DNA of 64,000 nucleotides from Pseudomonas asgharzadehiana (lineage in GTDB: Bacteria; Pseudomonadota; Gammaproteobacteria; Pseudomonadales; Pseudomonadaceae). Location: positions 3,534,001 to 3,598,000 of the forward strand of contig NZ_CP077079.1 in NCBI RefSeq assembly GCF_019139815.1, written 5' to 3'. Of this stretch, positions 48,212 through 56,911 are shown piece after piece (position 1 is the first letter of the stretch; the number at the start of each line of letters is the position of its first letter). A model generated the notes under the pieces. The model was not told the DNA's origin, made no database searches, and was given only the letters and a program-made list of their open reading frames with translations. The translations under genes were made by a program, and so were the position numbers.

Positions 48212-51200
48212 ATGCCGCAGTTCTTTATTGACCGCCCGGTCTTCGCCTGGGTGGTTGCCCTGTTTATCCTGCTGGCCGGCTTCCTCGCCATTCCGCAGTT
48301 GCCTGTGGCGCAATACCCCGACGTCGCGCCGCCGAAAGTGGAAGTTTACGCGGTGTACCCCGGCGCGTCGGCGCAGACCCTGGATGAAAGCGTGGTGAGT
48401 CTGATCGAGCAGGAGCTCAACGGTGCCGATCACTTGCTGTATTTCGAATCCCAGAGCAGCCTCGGCTCGGCCACCATCACCGCGACGTTCCAGCCGGGCA
48501 CCAACCCGGAAATGGCCCAGGTGGACGTGCAAAACCGCCTCAAAGCGGTGGAGCCGCGCCTGCCCCAGGCCGTGACCCAGCAAGGCTTGCAGGTGGAAAA
48601 AGTCTCCGCCGGTTTCCTGCTGCTGGTGACCCTCACCTCCAACGACGGCAAGCTCGACGACGTGGCGCTCAGCGATTACCTGGCGCGTAACGTGATGAAC
48701 GAACTCAAGCGCCTGGACGGTGTGGGCAAGGCCCAGTTGTATGGCGCCGAACGTGCCATGCGCATCTGGATCGACCCGCAGAAACTGATCGGTTTCAACC
48801 TGACCCCGGCCGATGTCAACGCCGCGATCAGTGCGCAAAACGCCCAGGTGTCGGCGGGCAGCATCGGTGACTTGCCGGGCCCCCAGACCCAGGAAATCAC
48901 CGCCGCGATCCTGGTCAAGGGGCAACTGTCGACGCCGGCGGAATTCGCCGACATCGTACTCAAGGCCAACCCGGACGGCTCCACGGTGCGTATCGGCGAT
49001 GTGGCGCGGGTGGAAATCGGCAGCCAGGAATACCAGTTCTCCACGCGCCTGAACGGCAAGCCGTCCACCGCCGTCAGCGTACAACTGGCGCCGGGGGCCA
49101 ACGCGCTGAACACGGCGACCCTGGTGCGCGCGAAGATGGATGAGCTGTCGCGCTATTTCCCGGCCAATGTGGAATACAAGATCCCGTACGACACCTCGCC
49201 GTTCGTCAAAGTCTCGATCACCAAGGTGGTCTACACCTTGCTTGAGGCCATGGCGCTGGTGTTTGCGGTGATGTTCCTGTTCCTGCAGAACGTGCGCTAC
49301 ACCTTGATCCCCACCCTGGTGGTGCCGATTGCGCTGATGGGCACCTTCGCCACCCTGCTGTTGCTGGGCTTCTCGATCAACGTGCTGACCATGTTCGGCA
49401 TGGTGCTGGCCATCGGCATTCTGGTGGACGATGCGATTGTGGTGGTAGAGAACGTCGAGCGCATCATGGCGACCGAGGGCCTGTCGCCCAAGGACGCCAC
49501 GCGCAAAGCCATGGGCCAGATCACCGGCGCCATCATCGGGATTACCCTGGTGCTGGTGGCGGTGTTTTTGCCGATGGCGTTCATGCCGGGTTCGGTGGGG
49601 GTGATCTACCAGCAGTTCTCACTGTCGATGGCTACCTCGATCCTGTTCTCGGCGTTCCTCGCCCTGACCCTCACGCCGGCCCTGTGCGCCACCTTGCTCA
49701 AGCCCATCGCCCAGGGCGAGCACCATGCCAAGGGCGGTTTCTTCGGCTGGTTCAACCAGCGCTTCGAGCAACTGACCAACCGTTACGAAGGCTGGGTGGC
49801 CTATGCGCTCAAACGCAGCGGCCGTTACCTGCTGATCTATCTGGTGCTGCTGGCAGGGCTGGGCTGGTTGTTCACGCGCCTGCCCGCCTCGTTCCTGCCG
49901 GTGGAAGACCAGGGCTACACCATCACCGATATCCAGTTGCCGCCGGGCGCGAGCAAGAACCGCACGGTGCAGGTCGCCGAGCAGATCGAAGCGCACAACG
50001 CGGGTGAGCCGGGGGTGGGCGATACCACCATGATCATGGGCTTCAGTTTCTCCGGCTCGGGGCAAAACGCCGCGCTGGCGTTTACCACGCTCAAGGACTG
50101 GTCGCAACGCGGCAGCGACGATTCCGCGGCGGCCATTGCCGAGCGCGCCAACATGGCCTTCAGCGAACTCAAGGACGCGATGGCCTACGCGGTGCTGCCG
50201 CCGCCGGTGGACGGCCTGGGCACCTCCAGCGGGTTTGAATTTCGCCTGCAGGATCGCGGCGGCGTCGGCCATGCGGCCTTGATGGCGGCGCGTACCGAGT
50301 TACTGGCAGCCGCCGCGAAGAGCCCAGTGCTGGCCAATGTGCGCGAAAGCGCGCTGGCCGAAGCGCCGCAGGTGCAGCTGGAAGTGGACCGCAAGCAAGC
50401 CAACGCACTGGGTGTGTCGTTCGCAGACGTGGGCAGCGTGCTGTCTTCGGCGGTTGGCTCGGCCTATGTCAATGACTTCCCCAACCAGGGTCGCATGCAG
50501 CGCGTGGTGGTGCAGGCCGAAGGCGATCAGCGCAGCCAGGTGGCGGACTTGATGAAGATCAACGTGCGCAACAAGGCCGGCAACATGGTGCCGCTGTCGG
50601 CGTTCGTCAAAGCCAAATGGACCCAGGGCCCGGCGCAGTTGACCCGTTACAACGGTTACCCGGCGATTGCCATCAGTGGTGAAGCCGCCCCCGGACACAG
50701 CACCGGTGAGGCGATGGAAGAGATTCAGCGCCTGGTCGGCCAACTGCCGGCCGGCCTGGGCCAGGAATGGACCGGCCTGTCGCTGCAGGAGCGTTTGTCG
50801 GGTGCCCAGGCGCCGTTGCTGCTGGGGCTGTCGCTGCTGATTGTGTTCCTGTGCCTGGCCGCGCTGTATGAAAGCTGGTCGATCCCGACCTCGGTGCTGC
50901 TGGTGGTACCCCTGGGCGTGCTTGGCGCGGTGTTGGCCGTGAGCTTGCGCGGCATGCCCAACGATGTGTTCTTCAAGGTGGGCTTGATTACCATCATCGG
51001 GCTGTCGGCCAAGAACGCGATCCTGATCATCGAGTTCGCCAAGGACCTGTATGACCAGGGCGAAGACCTGATCGACGCCACCTTGAAAGCGGCGCGGTTG
51101 CGCCTGCGGCCGATCATCATGACCTCACTGGCGTTTATCCTCGGCGTGGTGCCGTTGGCGATTGCCACCGGGGCCAGCTCGGCCAGCCAGCAGGCGATCG

Positions 51201-51310
51201 GCACCGGCGTGATCGGCGGGATGATCACCGCGACACTGGCGGTGGTGTTTGTGCCGGTGTTCTTTGTGGTGGTGATGAAGCTGGTGCGCAAGCGTCACAA
51301 GACAGGCTGA
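48212..51310 (+). CDS. RND efflux pump, HAE1 (AcrB/MexB) type
   Basis: 1032-residue proton-driven drug exporter. Starts MPQFFIDRPVFAWVVAL (HAE1 type), TM4 has GILVDDAIVVVENVERI (Asp pair), TM10 has GLSAKNAILIIEFAKD. No outer-membrane factor follows; it must borrow one, as in the mexVW or mexXY cases of P. aeruginosa. A REP unit follows the stop. Exact substrates are unknown; specific subfamily not assigned. Confidence 0.93.
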   Translation: MPQFFIDRPVFAWVVALFILLAGFLAIPQLPVAQYPDVAPPKVEVYAVYPGASAQTLDESVVSLIEQELNGADHLLYFESQSSLGSATITATFQPGTNPEMAQVDVQNRLKAVEPRLPQAVTQQGLQVEKVSAGFLLLVTLTSNDGKLDDVALSDYLARNVMNELKRLDGVGKAQLYGAERAMRIWIDPQKLIGFNLTPADVNAAISAQNAQVSAGSIGDLPGPQTQEITAAILVKGQLSTPAEFADIVLKANPDGSTVRIGDVARVEIGSQEYQFSTRLNGKPSTAVSVQLAPGANALNTATLVRAKMDELSRYFPANVEYKIPYDTSPFVKVSITKVVYTLLEAMALVFAVMFLFLQNVRYTLIPTLVVPIALMGTFATLLLLGFSINVLTMFGMVLAIGILVDDAIVVVENVERIMATEGLSPKDATRKAMGQITGAIIGITLVLVAVFLPMAFMPGSVGVIYQQFSLSMATSILFSAFLALTLTPALCATLLKPIAQGEHHAKGGFFGWFNQRFEQLTNRYEGWVAYALKRSGRYLLIYLVLLAGLGWLFTRLPASFLPVEDQGYTITDIQLPPGASKNRTVQVAEQIEAHNAGEPGVGDTTMIMGFSFSGSGQNAALAFTTLKDWSQRGSDDSAAAIAERANMAFSELKDAMAYAVLPPPVDGLGTSSGFEFRLQDRGGVGHAALMAARTELLAAAAKSPVLANVRESALAEAPQVQLEVDRKQANALGVSFADVGSVLSSAVGSAYVNDFPNQGRMQRVVVQAEGDQRSQVADLMKINVRNKAGNMVPLSAFVKAKWTQGPAQLTRYNGYPAIAISGEAAPGHSTGEAMEEIQRLVGQLPAGLGQEWTGLSLQERLSGAQAPLLLGLSLLIVFLCLAALYESWSIPTSVLLVVPLGVLGAVLAVSLRGMPNDVFFKVGLITIIGLSAKNAILIIEFAKDLYDQGEDLIDATLKAARLRLRPIIMTSLAFILGVVPLAIATGASSASQQAIGTGVIGGMITATLAVVFVPVFFVVVMKLVRKRHKTG

Positions 51311-51332
51311 CCCGGCGGAACACGATGCAGTT

Positions 51333-51360
51333 GTGGCGAGGGAGCAAGCGCCCTCGCCAC
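51333..51360. repeat. REP hairpin, GTGGCGAGGG type
   Basis: Perfect 10-base arms GTGGCGAGGG/CCCTCGCCAC around AGCAAGCG, 20 bases after the RND stop. A second REP family, different from the GTGGGAGGGG type elsewhere. Confidence 0.8.
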
Positions 51361-51436
51361 GCGTTATCGGTCACCTTCATCATTGGGTACAACCGTATAA
51401 GCTATGGTGCTCTGAACTACCCAGTCGTGAACCACC

Positions 51437-52078
51437 ATGCCCTTGCTCGCCCGCACCCACCCTCGCCTTTCGACCGCCGCCGTGCTCGGCCTTGCCGTGG
51501 GTATCCTGGCCCCAGCCGATACGCTGATCAGCAAAATCCTCATCGGCTGGAATGCCGGCGTCTGGACCTACCTGCTGCTGATGTTGTGGCTCACCAGCCG
51601 CTCGCGCGCCGACGATGTAAAGCGCATCGCCGAGATCGAGGATGAGAACGCCGGCCTGGTGTTGTTCATGGTGTGCATCGCGGCGATCGCCAGCCTGGCG
51701 GCCATCACGCTCAACCTGATAGGCATCAAAGACCTCGACCGCTCCGCACGCCTGCTTCACTACGGTTTCACCGCACTGACGGTAATCGGTTCTTGGCTGC
51801 TGATCGGGGTGATCTTCAGCGTGCACTATGCCCGCCTGTTCTACACCTGGGACGGTGACGAACCTGCGCTGCGTTTTGCCGAAGGGTTGCGCACCCCCAA
51901 CTATTGGGACTTCCTGTACTTCTCGTTCACCATCGGCGTGGCGGTGCAAACGGCCGATGTGGGGGTGGCCACGCGCAGTATGCGCAAGGTAGTGCTGGGG
52001 CAGTCGCTGATTGGCTTTTTGTTCAATACGGCGATCCTGGGTTTCTCGATCAATATAGCCGCCGGGCTGTTCAGTTAA
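51437..52078 (+). CDS. DUF1345 membrane protein
   Basis: 213 residues, about five membrane segments. [21 protein letters not shown] near residue 155 is the family hallmark and resembles a pore-loop region of small ion channels. Function unknown. Single-gene unit between the RND operon and the accessory block, with a bidirectional terminator after it. Confidence 0.82.
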   Translation: MPLLARTHPRLSTAAVLGLAVGILAPADTLISKILIGWNAGVWTYLLLMLWLTSRSRADDVKRIAEIEDENAGLVLFMVCIAAIASLAAITLNLIGIKDLDRSARLLHYGFTALTVIGSWLLIGVIFSVHYARLFYTWDGDEPALRFAEGLRTPNYWDFLYFSFTIGVAVQTADVGVATRSMRKVVLGQSLIGFLFNTAILGFSINIAAGLFS

Positions 52079-52152
52079 AGCTGCATGTTTTTTCGCCGGC
52101 AGCGGGCGAACATCATCTTATAAGCAGGGAAACTGTTGAACAGCGCCTACAA

Positions 52153-52184
52153 AAAAAGCCCTGATCTTTCGATCAGAGCTTTTT
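52153..52184. terminator. Bidirectional terminator
   Basis: AAAAAGC-C-CTGATC-tttc-GATCAG-A-GCTTTTT; one internal mismatch, A-tract and T-tract at the ends, so it serves both the DUF1345 gene and the convergent autotransporter gene. Confidence 0.88.
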
Positions 52185-52199
52185 GTACAACTTGTTTAT

Positions 52200-54461
52200 T
52201 TAGAAGGCATAACGCAGGCCAACGTTCACTGCCGCTTTCTGCTTGATTTTGTCACTGGTACTGGTTTCAACGTCGGCGTGCATTTGCAGATCCTGCGTAA
52301 ACTTCACCGCCACACCGGCACCATACTTGGTACGCGAGCCCGACAAATCATTGTTAAACGCCTGATTATTGATCAGGACCTTGTTGTTGTCGGCAAACTC
52401 GTGGACCACGGCCATACGCAAGTAAGGTTTAATAAGTGTGCCGTCGTCGAGCTGGAACTCATGCCCAACGGTCGCACCGGCCTCGGCTGTCCTTGAGCGG
52501 GTACGCTCACCTTCCACTTGCAAACCATTTTTCAGGCTGTATGTTCCGCCCTGAACCACGATGGTCGACAGTCGGCCGTAAGGTTCAATATAGGAACTTT
52601 CCCCGAGTGTGATATGACGGCCGAACTCCGCCGACAGACCACCGCCCACATTGCTGTAGTTGCCCTTGGTGGAGGTGTTATCACTGAGGGTTGCCTTGAC
52701 TTCATTCTGGAACCGGTTGGCTTTGGCAACCGCATCAAAGTAGAAACCGCTTTCTTCATCCATCCAGGTTGCATAAGTACCCAGGAAGTAACTCTTGACC
52801 GTACCGGAGGAGCCGCGAACCGGGTTCACGTCGGAATTACTGTGACCACCAAATACACCTACCTTCCATTGGCTATCGCCCAGCGGCATATCGGCACCCA
52901 GGGAGAAACCTTGCAAGTTCTGCGTGTAGCCGGTCCCTGAGCTCTGGGATACCTCATATTTGCTGCCGAAACCACGGATCCACAGGCCTGTGCTCTTCGG
53001 GGAGTAGCGCAATTCGCCCATCCGCGCGCGCAACGAGCCCTCTTCCGCGGTCATGATGGTCACCGGGGTGTTGAACAATGCCGTCACCACGCGGGCGCTG
53101 CGGCTCATGACTCGGGTTTGGGTATCCAGGAACCAGTCATTGCCTTCCTTTTTCAGGTTGTAGGCATAGGCGCCCATGTCAACCGGACCGTCCTTGAGGG
53201 CAAAGGCCGCATCACCGCCACCGGTGTGCACAACCTGGGTTTTGACCAATTCGGCACCACTGGCCGACAGCGCCAGGCTGTGATTGCCCGTAGCTTGGCC
53301 GGTCACATTGATGAAGTCCGTCTTGCCTTGGTCAAAGTCGGTGCCCATGACGAACGTGCCGTCGCCGGACAGTGTCGAGAGGTTCAGTTGATAAAACTCA
53401 TTCGGCGCGCCCATGGTCACGGTGCCACCGGCCATGTTAAGCGCACCCACCTGACTGTCACCGGTCATGTTCCAGTTGGAAGCGGCGCCCACGTTCAAGC
53501 TGGAGACATTCTGCAATTGGCCTGTCAGCTCGGCGTTGTTCTGCAGGCTCAAATGGACAGTGCTGGTGGCGTCGGCAACCACATTGCCGACCAGATTCCG
53601 GCTGTTATCCACATTCATCGTCGCCGTGGCACCGCCAGAAACGCTCAGCAGATTGCCATTGCCGCCCTTCAATGTGGAGCCATTCAACACATCGATGGCT
53701 ACCACCGGAACTCGGTTTGGCGTACCCCTGACGGAGATAGCCGAACCAATAGCTCCCTCGACCATGGAGTTGTCCAGAACCAGTTTGCCATCTGTTGTAT
53801 CTGCACGACCGCGGGTGAACGATACCCCATGACCGGCGCCGAGAATGGTGCTTTGGCTGGCTGTCGCCGTGCCCCCGGACAGGGCGAGCCCGAATGCCCC
53901 GGTTCCCGTACCCTGCACCACAGTGCCCCGTTCGAAGTGCAACTCGCTGCCGCTGCTGGCTTCCGCGCCGCCAATAGCTCCGCTGATCGTACTGTTGGCG
54001 ACCTGAACCGATGAACCATTTGACGTACCCAACACACCAAACGCCTGCAAGGCTACGCCGCGACTATTGGTAATCGTACTGTCGTTGATAAAAGCGTTAC
54101 TGCTTTCAAGACGCACGGCGCCCAGAATAGGGTCGCTCGAAGAAACCTGTGCTGAGTTGATATTGACGGTAGAACCGCGTTCAGCACGAATACTGTTCGC
54201 CACGCTGCCACTGTTCATGTTTAACGTGGAGGTTGTCAGGCCAATGTCTGTTGCTGTCGCGCGATTCATATTCAGCGTCGACTGGCCCGACAATTGCCAA
54301 TCCGTTGACTGCGTAGTGTCATCAATGGTTCTTTGCTCACCGTTACCCACCTGCACCGCCTGTGCCTGACCCTGCAGCGCGGCAAACAAACAGAATGTAA
54401 CGGTGGGGATTTTCATCATCGCACTCAATGGCTTGAGCTCGAACGTATTCAGTGCCGACAT
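52200..54461 (-). CDS. Autotransporter with beta-helix passenger (type Va secretion)
   Basis: 753 residues from ATG 54461. A signal peptide lies near residues 15-37 (MMKIPTVTFCLFAALQGQAQA); the true start may be that internal ATG. A Ser/Thr/Asn-rich repetitive passenger (about 40-480, motifs such as STLNMNSGSV, NSTISGA) suggests a right-handed beta-helix. The last 265 residues are a pertactin-type barrel ending in Phe (GLRYAF). No protease triad is seen. Third gene of a minus-strand run after two modular proteins; a separate promoter is possible because 235 bases intervene. Confidence 0.9.
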   Translation of the reverse strand: MSALNTFELKPLSAMMKIPTVTFCLFAALQGQAQAVQVGNGEQRTIDDTTQSTDWQLSGQSTLNMNRATATDIGLTTSTLNMNSGSVANSIRAERGSTVNINSAQVSSSDPILGAVRLESSNAFINDSTITNSRGVALQAFGVLGTSNGSSVQVANSTISGAIGGAEASSGSELHFERGTVVQGTGTGAFGLALSGGTATASQSTILGAGHGVSFTRGRADTTDGKLVLDNSMVEGAIGSAISVRGTPNRVPVVAIDVLNGSTLKGGNGNLLSVSGGATATMNVDNSRNLVGNVVADATSTVHLSLQNNAELTGQLQNVSSLNVGAASNWNMTGDSQVGALNMAGGTVTMGAPNEFYQLNLSTLSGDGTFVMGTDFDQGKTDFINVTGQATGNHSLALSASGAELVKTQVVHTGGGDAAFALKDGPVDMGAYAYNLKKEGNDWFLDTQTRVMSRSARVVTALFNTPVTIMTAEEGSLRARMGELRYSPKSTGLWIRGFGSKYEVSQSSGTGYTQNLQGFSLGADMPLGDSQWKVGVFGGHSNSDVNPVRGSSGTVKSYFLGTYATWMDEESGFYFDAVAKANRFQNEVKATLSDNTSTKGNYSNVGGGLSAEFGRHITLGESSYIEPYGRLSTIVVQGGTYSLKNGLQVEGERTRSRTAEAGATVGHEFQLDDGTLIKPYLRMAVVHEFADNNKVLINNQAFNNDLSGSRTKYGAGVAVKFTQDLQMHADVETSTSDKIKQKAAVNVGLRYAF

Positions 54462-54642
54462 GGTCAATCACTCTTAATATGAGGCCAACAAAATCGGTTC
54501 GGCTCGCTACCTGCGAATAGGGCCTTACCTCTGCGGCGCCAGAATAAAAATTAAACGCTTTCTTTTATGTAGGAAAAATCTGCACTCCCACGGTTAAACC
54601 GCTGTGAGCGGAGTGATCTATCAAATGCAATATGATCAGAAT

Positions 54643-54672
54643 GTTCCCCCTCCCACGAAAGAAAGGGGGAAC
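54643..54672. terminator. Hairpin after the second modular protein gene
   Basis: GTTCCCCC/GGGGGAAC with a 14-base loop, 25 bases beyond the stop; no T-tract on the minus strand, so weak as a terminator. Confidence 0.4.
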
Positions 54673-54696
54673 CTGCCGCTATCTGACTAACAAGCC

Positions 54697-56742
54697 CTAA
54701 GGACCGACAACTGGAGACAAGTCGCAATAACTCGTCGACAGCGTCGTACGTATGTTGACGGCGGCCTCACCGCGCCCGGTAGTGCCGTCGTCCAACGCCA
54801 CCGTGACAACCGCCTCCGCGCGCCCGAGGCGAGCTTCTTTAAGAAAACTGAACGGTATATTGAAGGTATGACCGTTGTCCTTGATGACTCTTGTGACAGT
54901 CACGCTGTAAGTCTGCTTGCGGTCGTCAATCGGAGTGCCGGTACGAGGTCGGAACAACCGCAGCTCCAGCTTCAATTGTTGACCCTCGGCCATCCTCGTA
55001 TCCGCCGGCACAAAGATCTGTCCTACAAACGTGTTTGGCGTCGTCAACGGAAGGACCCTTAACGAATCGCAGTTCCATTGTTCAGTTAGCCCTGTTCCCC
55101 GGACCCCCAAATATCGAGGCGCTACCAGCGTAGACGTCACGGCGTCTATAACCTCGACCGGTGTATCCGGCGAACGATTGCGGTTATCGGCCGCCGTTGG
55201 GACAGGCGTTGATGCAATGAAATAATGGACATTTTTAATGCCGTTCCCTGCCGCAGCTACATAGCTCCAAGGGAATTCCCACCTGACGATTGCGCCTTCT
55301 GCTTGAGTGGTAATTTCAAAGGGAGGAGCCACTAAACTGCCGTCGCTCCATACCAGGTGAATCCACATGCCAGGTGCCGGCACGTCAGCGCCGACCCATA
55401 ACTCAACCTCAGCAGTGACAGGGTTGCCGGCGTGCGCAAATCTCAGCGTGTTGAGCTCAGTCGACCCCTGACCAAAAATCTTCACAGGGAGCAGTCTGGT
55501 GTTCGGGCTGCCGGGTGTTCCGGGGTTGTCCGGCCCTGTGACACTGAAATCCACATTGATCGTTGTGGTCGGGCCGTCGATAACCTCACCGTCTCGGCGC
55601 AGGTTATATTTCACAGCGGTCGGTTTCGGCCCTTTTGTCGTCCCGTAGTCAGCCAGGGCCAGTGGGGTCAGGAGGGCTTGATTGAGCGTGATGGGGAACT
55701 GGGTAACAGGGAACCACTGGCTCGCTGGCTGCCCGCCCCATATGATCTGATATTGGTCTTTGGTCAGGTCGAAGTTTGTGTAGGCTGCAAGGCTTCCCGT
55801 AGGGCCTGGGGTAAGGTCGGCAATATTGAGCAAGTTATCAATAAGGTCCGGGGCCTGGTCAATAATGATCGGCTGTAGATTCTCTGGTGCCGGCGCCAAC
55901 GCTACGGTGAAAGGCCTGGAAGCCACTGATGGCAAGCCGGGCCGGTCCATCCGGTCACTGATTGTATAAATAAGCTTGTATTCACCACTTTGGGTGATAG
56001 CACTTGCAGGCAATGTAAAGACGTTACCGGTTTGCAGCATCGGCCGTGGTGGAACGAGCCCTCCAACTTCTTCCGCGTCCAGCGCCGTATCGCCTTTGGT
56101 CCAGTAAAAGCGGATGACATCGCCCGGATGCCACTTCCCGCTTTCAATCGCATAAGCGTTGTCGGGAATGCTAAATGGCAGACCGCCCGCCGTGGCGAGG
56201 TGAGCAGCCGTAACCGGAGCACCCGCCGGCAATGACCCCGTGTATTGCGGTGCGGGTGGCCGCACCTTATTGCCGATGCTTTCATAGGCAGTATATTGGT
56301 CGAACTCCACCTTCACTTCTGGCGAGTACTCCCCCACGTCAGAGGGTCTGTCCACGCTGCCTGGAATGCTCGGGTCCGCAAAGTCGTTAACAAACAATTG
56401 ATGACGGAGCCGTCTTTTACCATGCGGAAATCCGCCCGAGCCTGCCGGTGCATCAATCACTACAGAAATATTGCCGCCTGCGGTCGCACCGAAAAACTGT
56501 ACGGGACCAAATATTCTGGTCCAGGCGTCGGGTAGTGAACTGTCCGGGTCTCGCGAGAAAATTTCGATCCAATCACCGTCCTCTGAAAAGTCGCCGGAAG
56601 GGCATAACAGCCTCAGGCTGCTAGTCGCCGCCACCCTTGAAACAAGGCCTATGGCAGTATCAATTACATCTTGGACCTCGATAACTTCCAAGGTAGGCGA
56701 GCCGCCAATAATTACCGCCTTTGTAGAAATTTTATCTATCAT
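54697..56742 (-). CDS. Large modular protein of unknown function (Ig-like repeats), copy A
   Basis: 681 residues, no recognised family, signal peptide or membrane segment. At least three modules of about 130-150 residues repeat a beta-sandwich-like pattern: a Trp-containing strand (DVIRFYWTKGD, QYQIIWGGQP, WIHLVWSDG), a Pro/Trp strand (TLPASAI, WEFPWSYVAAAGNG), an aromatic strand (KLIYTISDR, VKYNLRRDG, VHYFIASTP), then a Pro-rich linker such as VTGPDNPGTPGSPN. An N-terminal unit of about 115 residues and a C-terminal one (ending STSYCDLSPVVGP) differ. GGAGAACATGAA precedes the ATG. It pairs with a similar protein upstream. Codon use is visibly less GC-rich than that of the core genes. Confidence 0.65.
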   Translation of the reverse strand: MIDKISTKAVIIGGSPTLEVIEVQDVIDTAIGLVSRVAATSSLRLLCPSGDFSEDGDWIEIFSRDPDSSLPDAWTRIFGPVQFFGATAGGNISVVIDAPAGSGGFPHGKRRLRHQLFVNDFADPSIPGSVDRPSDVGEYSPEVKVEFDQYTAYESIGNKVRPPAPQYTGSLPAGAPVTAAHLATAGGLPFSIPDNAYAIESGKWHPGDVIRFYWTKGDTALDAEEVGGLVPPRPMLQTGNVFTLPASAITQSGEYKLIYTISDRMDRPGLPSVASRPFTVALAPAPENLQPIIIDQAPDLIDNLLNIADLTPGPTGSLAAYTNFDLTKDQYQIIWGGQPASQWFPVTQFPITLNQALLTPLALADYGTTKGPKPTAVKYNLRRDGEVIDGPTTTINVDFSVTGPDNPGTPGSPNTRLLPVKIFGQGSTELNTLRFAHAGNPVTAEVELWVGADVPAPGMWIHLVWSDGSLVAPPFEITTQAEGAIVRWEFPWSYVAAAGNGIKNVHYFIASTPVPTAADNRNRSPDTPVEVIDAVTSTLVAPRYLGVRGTGLTEQWNCDSLRVLPLTTPNTFVGQIFVPADTRMAEGQQLKLELRLFRPRTGTPIDDRKQTYSVTVTRVIKDNGHTFNIPFSFLKEARLGRAEAVVTVALDDGTTGRGEAAVNIRTTLSTSYCDLSPVVGP

Positions 56743-56911
56743 TTCATGTTCTCCATTATCACCGGCATGCTCTGCTCATCGAGCAAATACATACATTCAA
56801 AGAGAGTTCGGTTTTTTCATACAAACTACTTGTCAACGCATTTACATACGACACGCATAACACACACAACTCCGGTTACCGCCCGGACGTTCAATACACC
56901 GAGGAATACTT

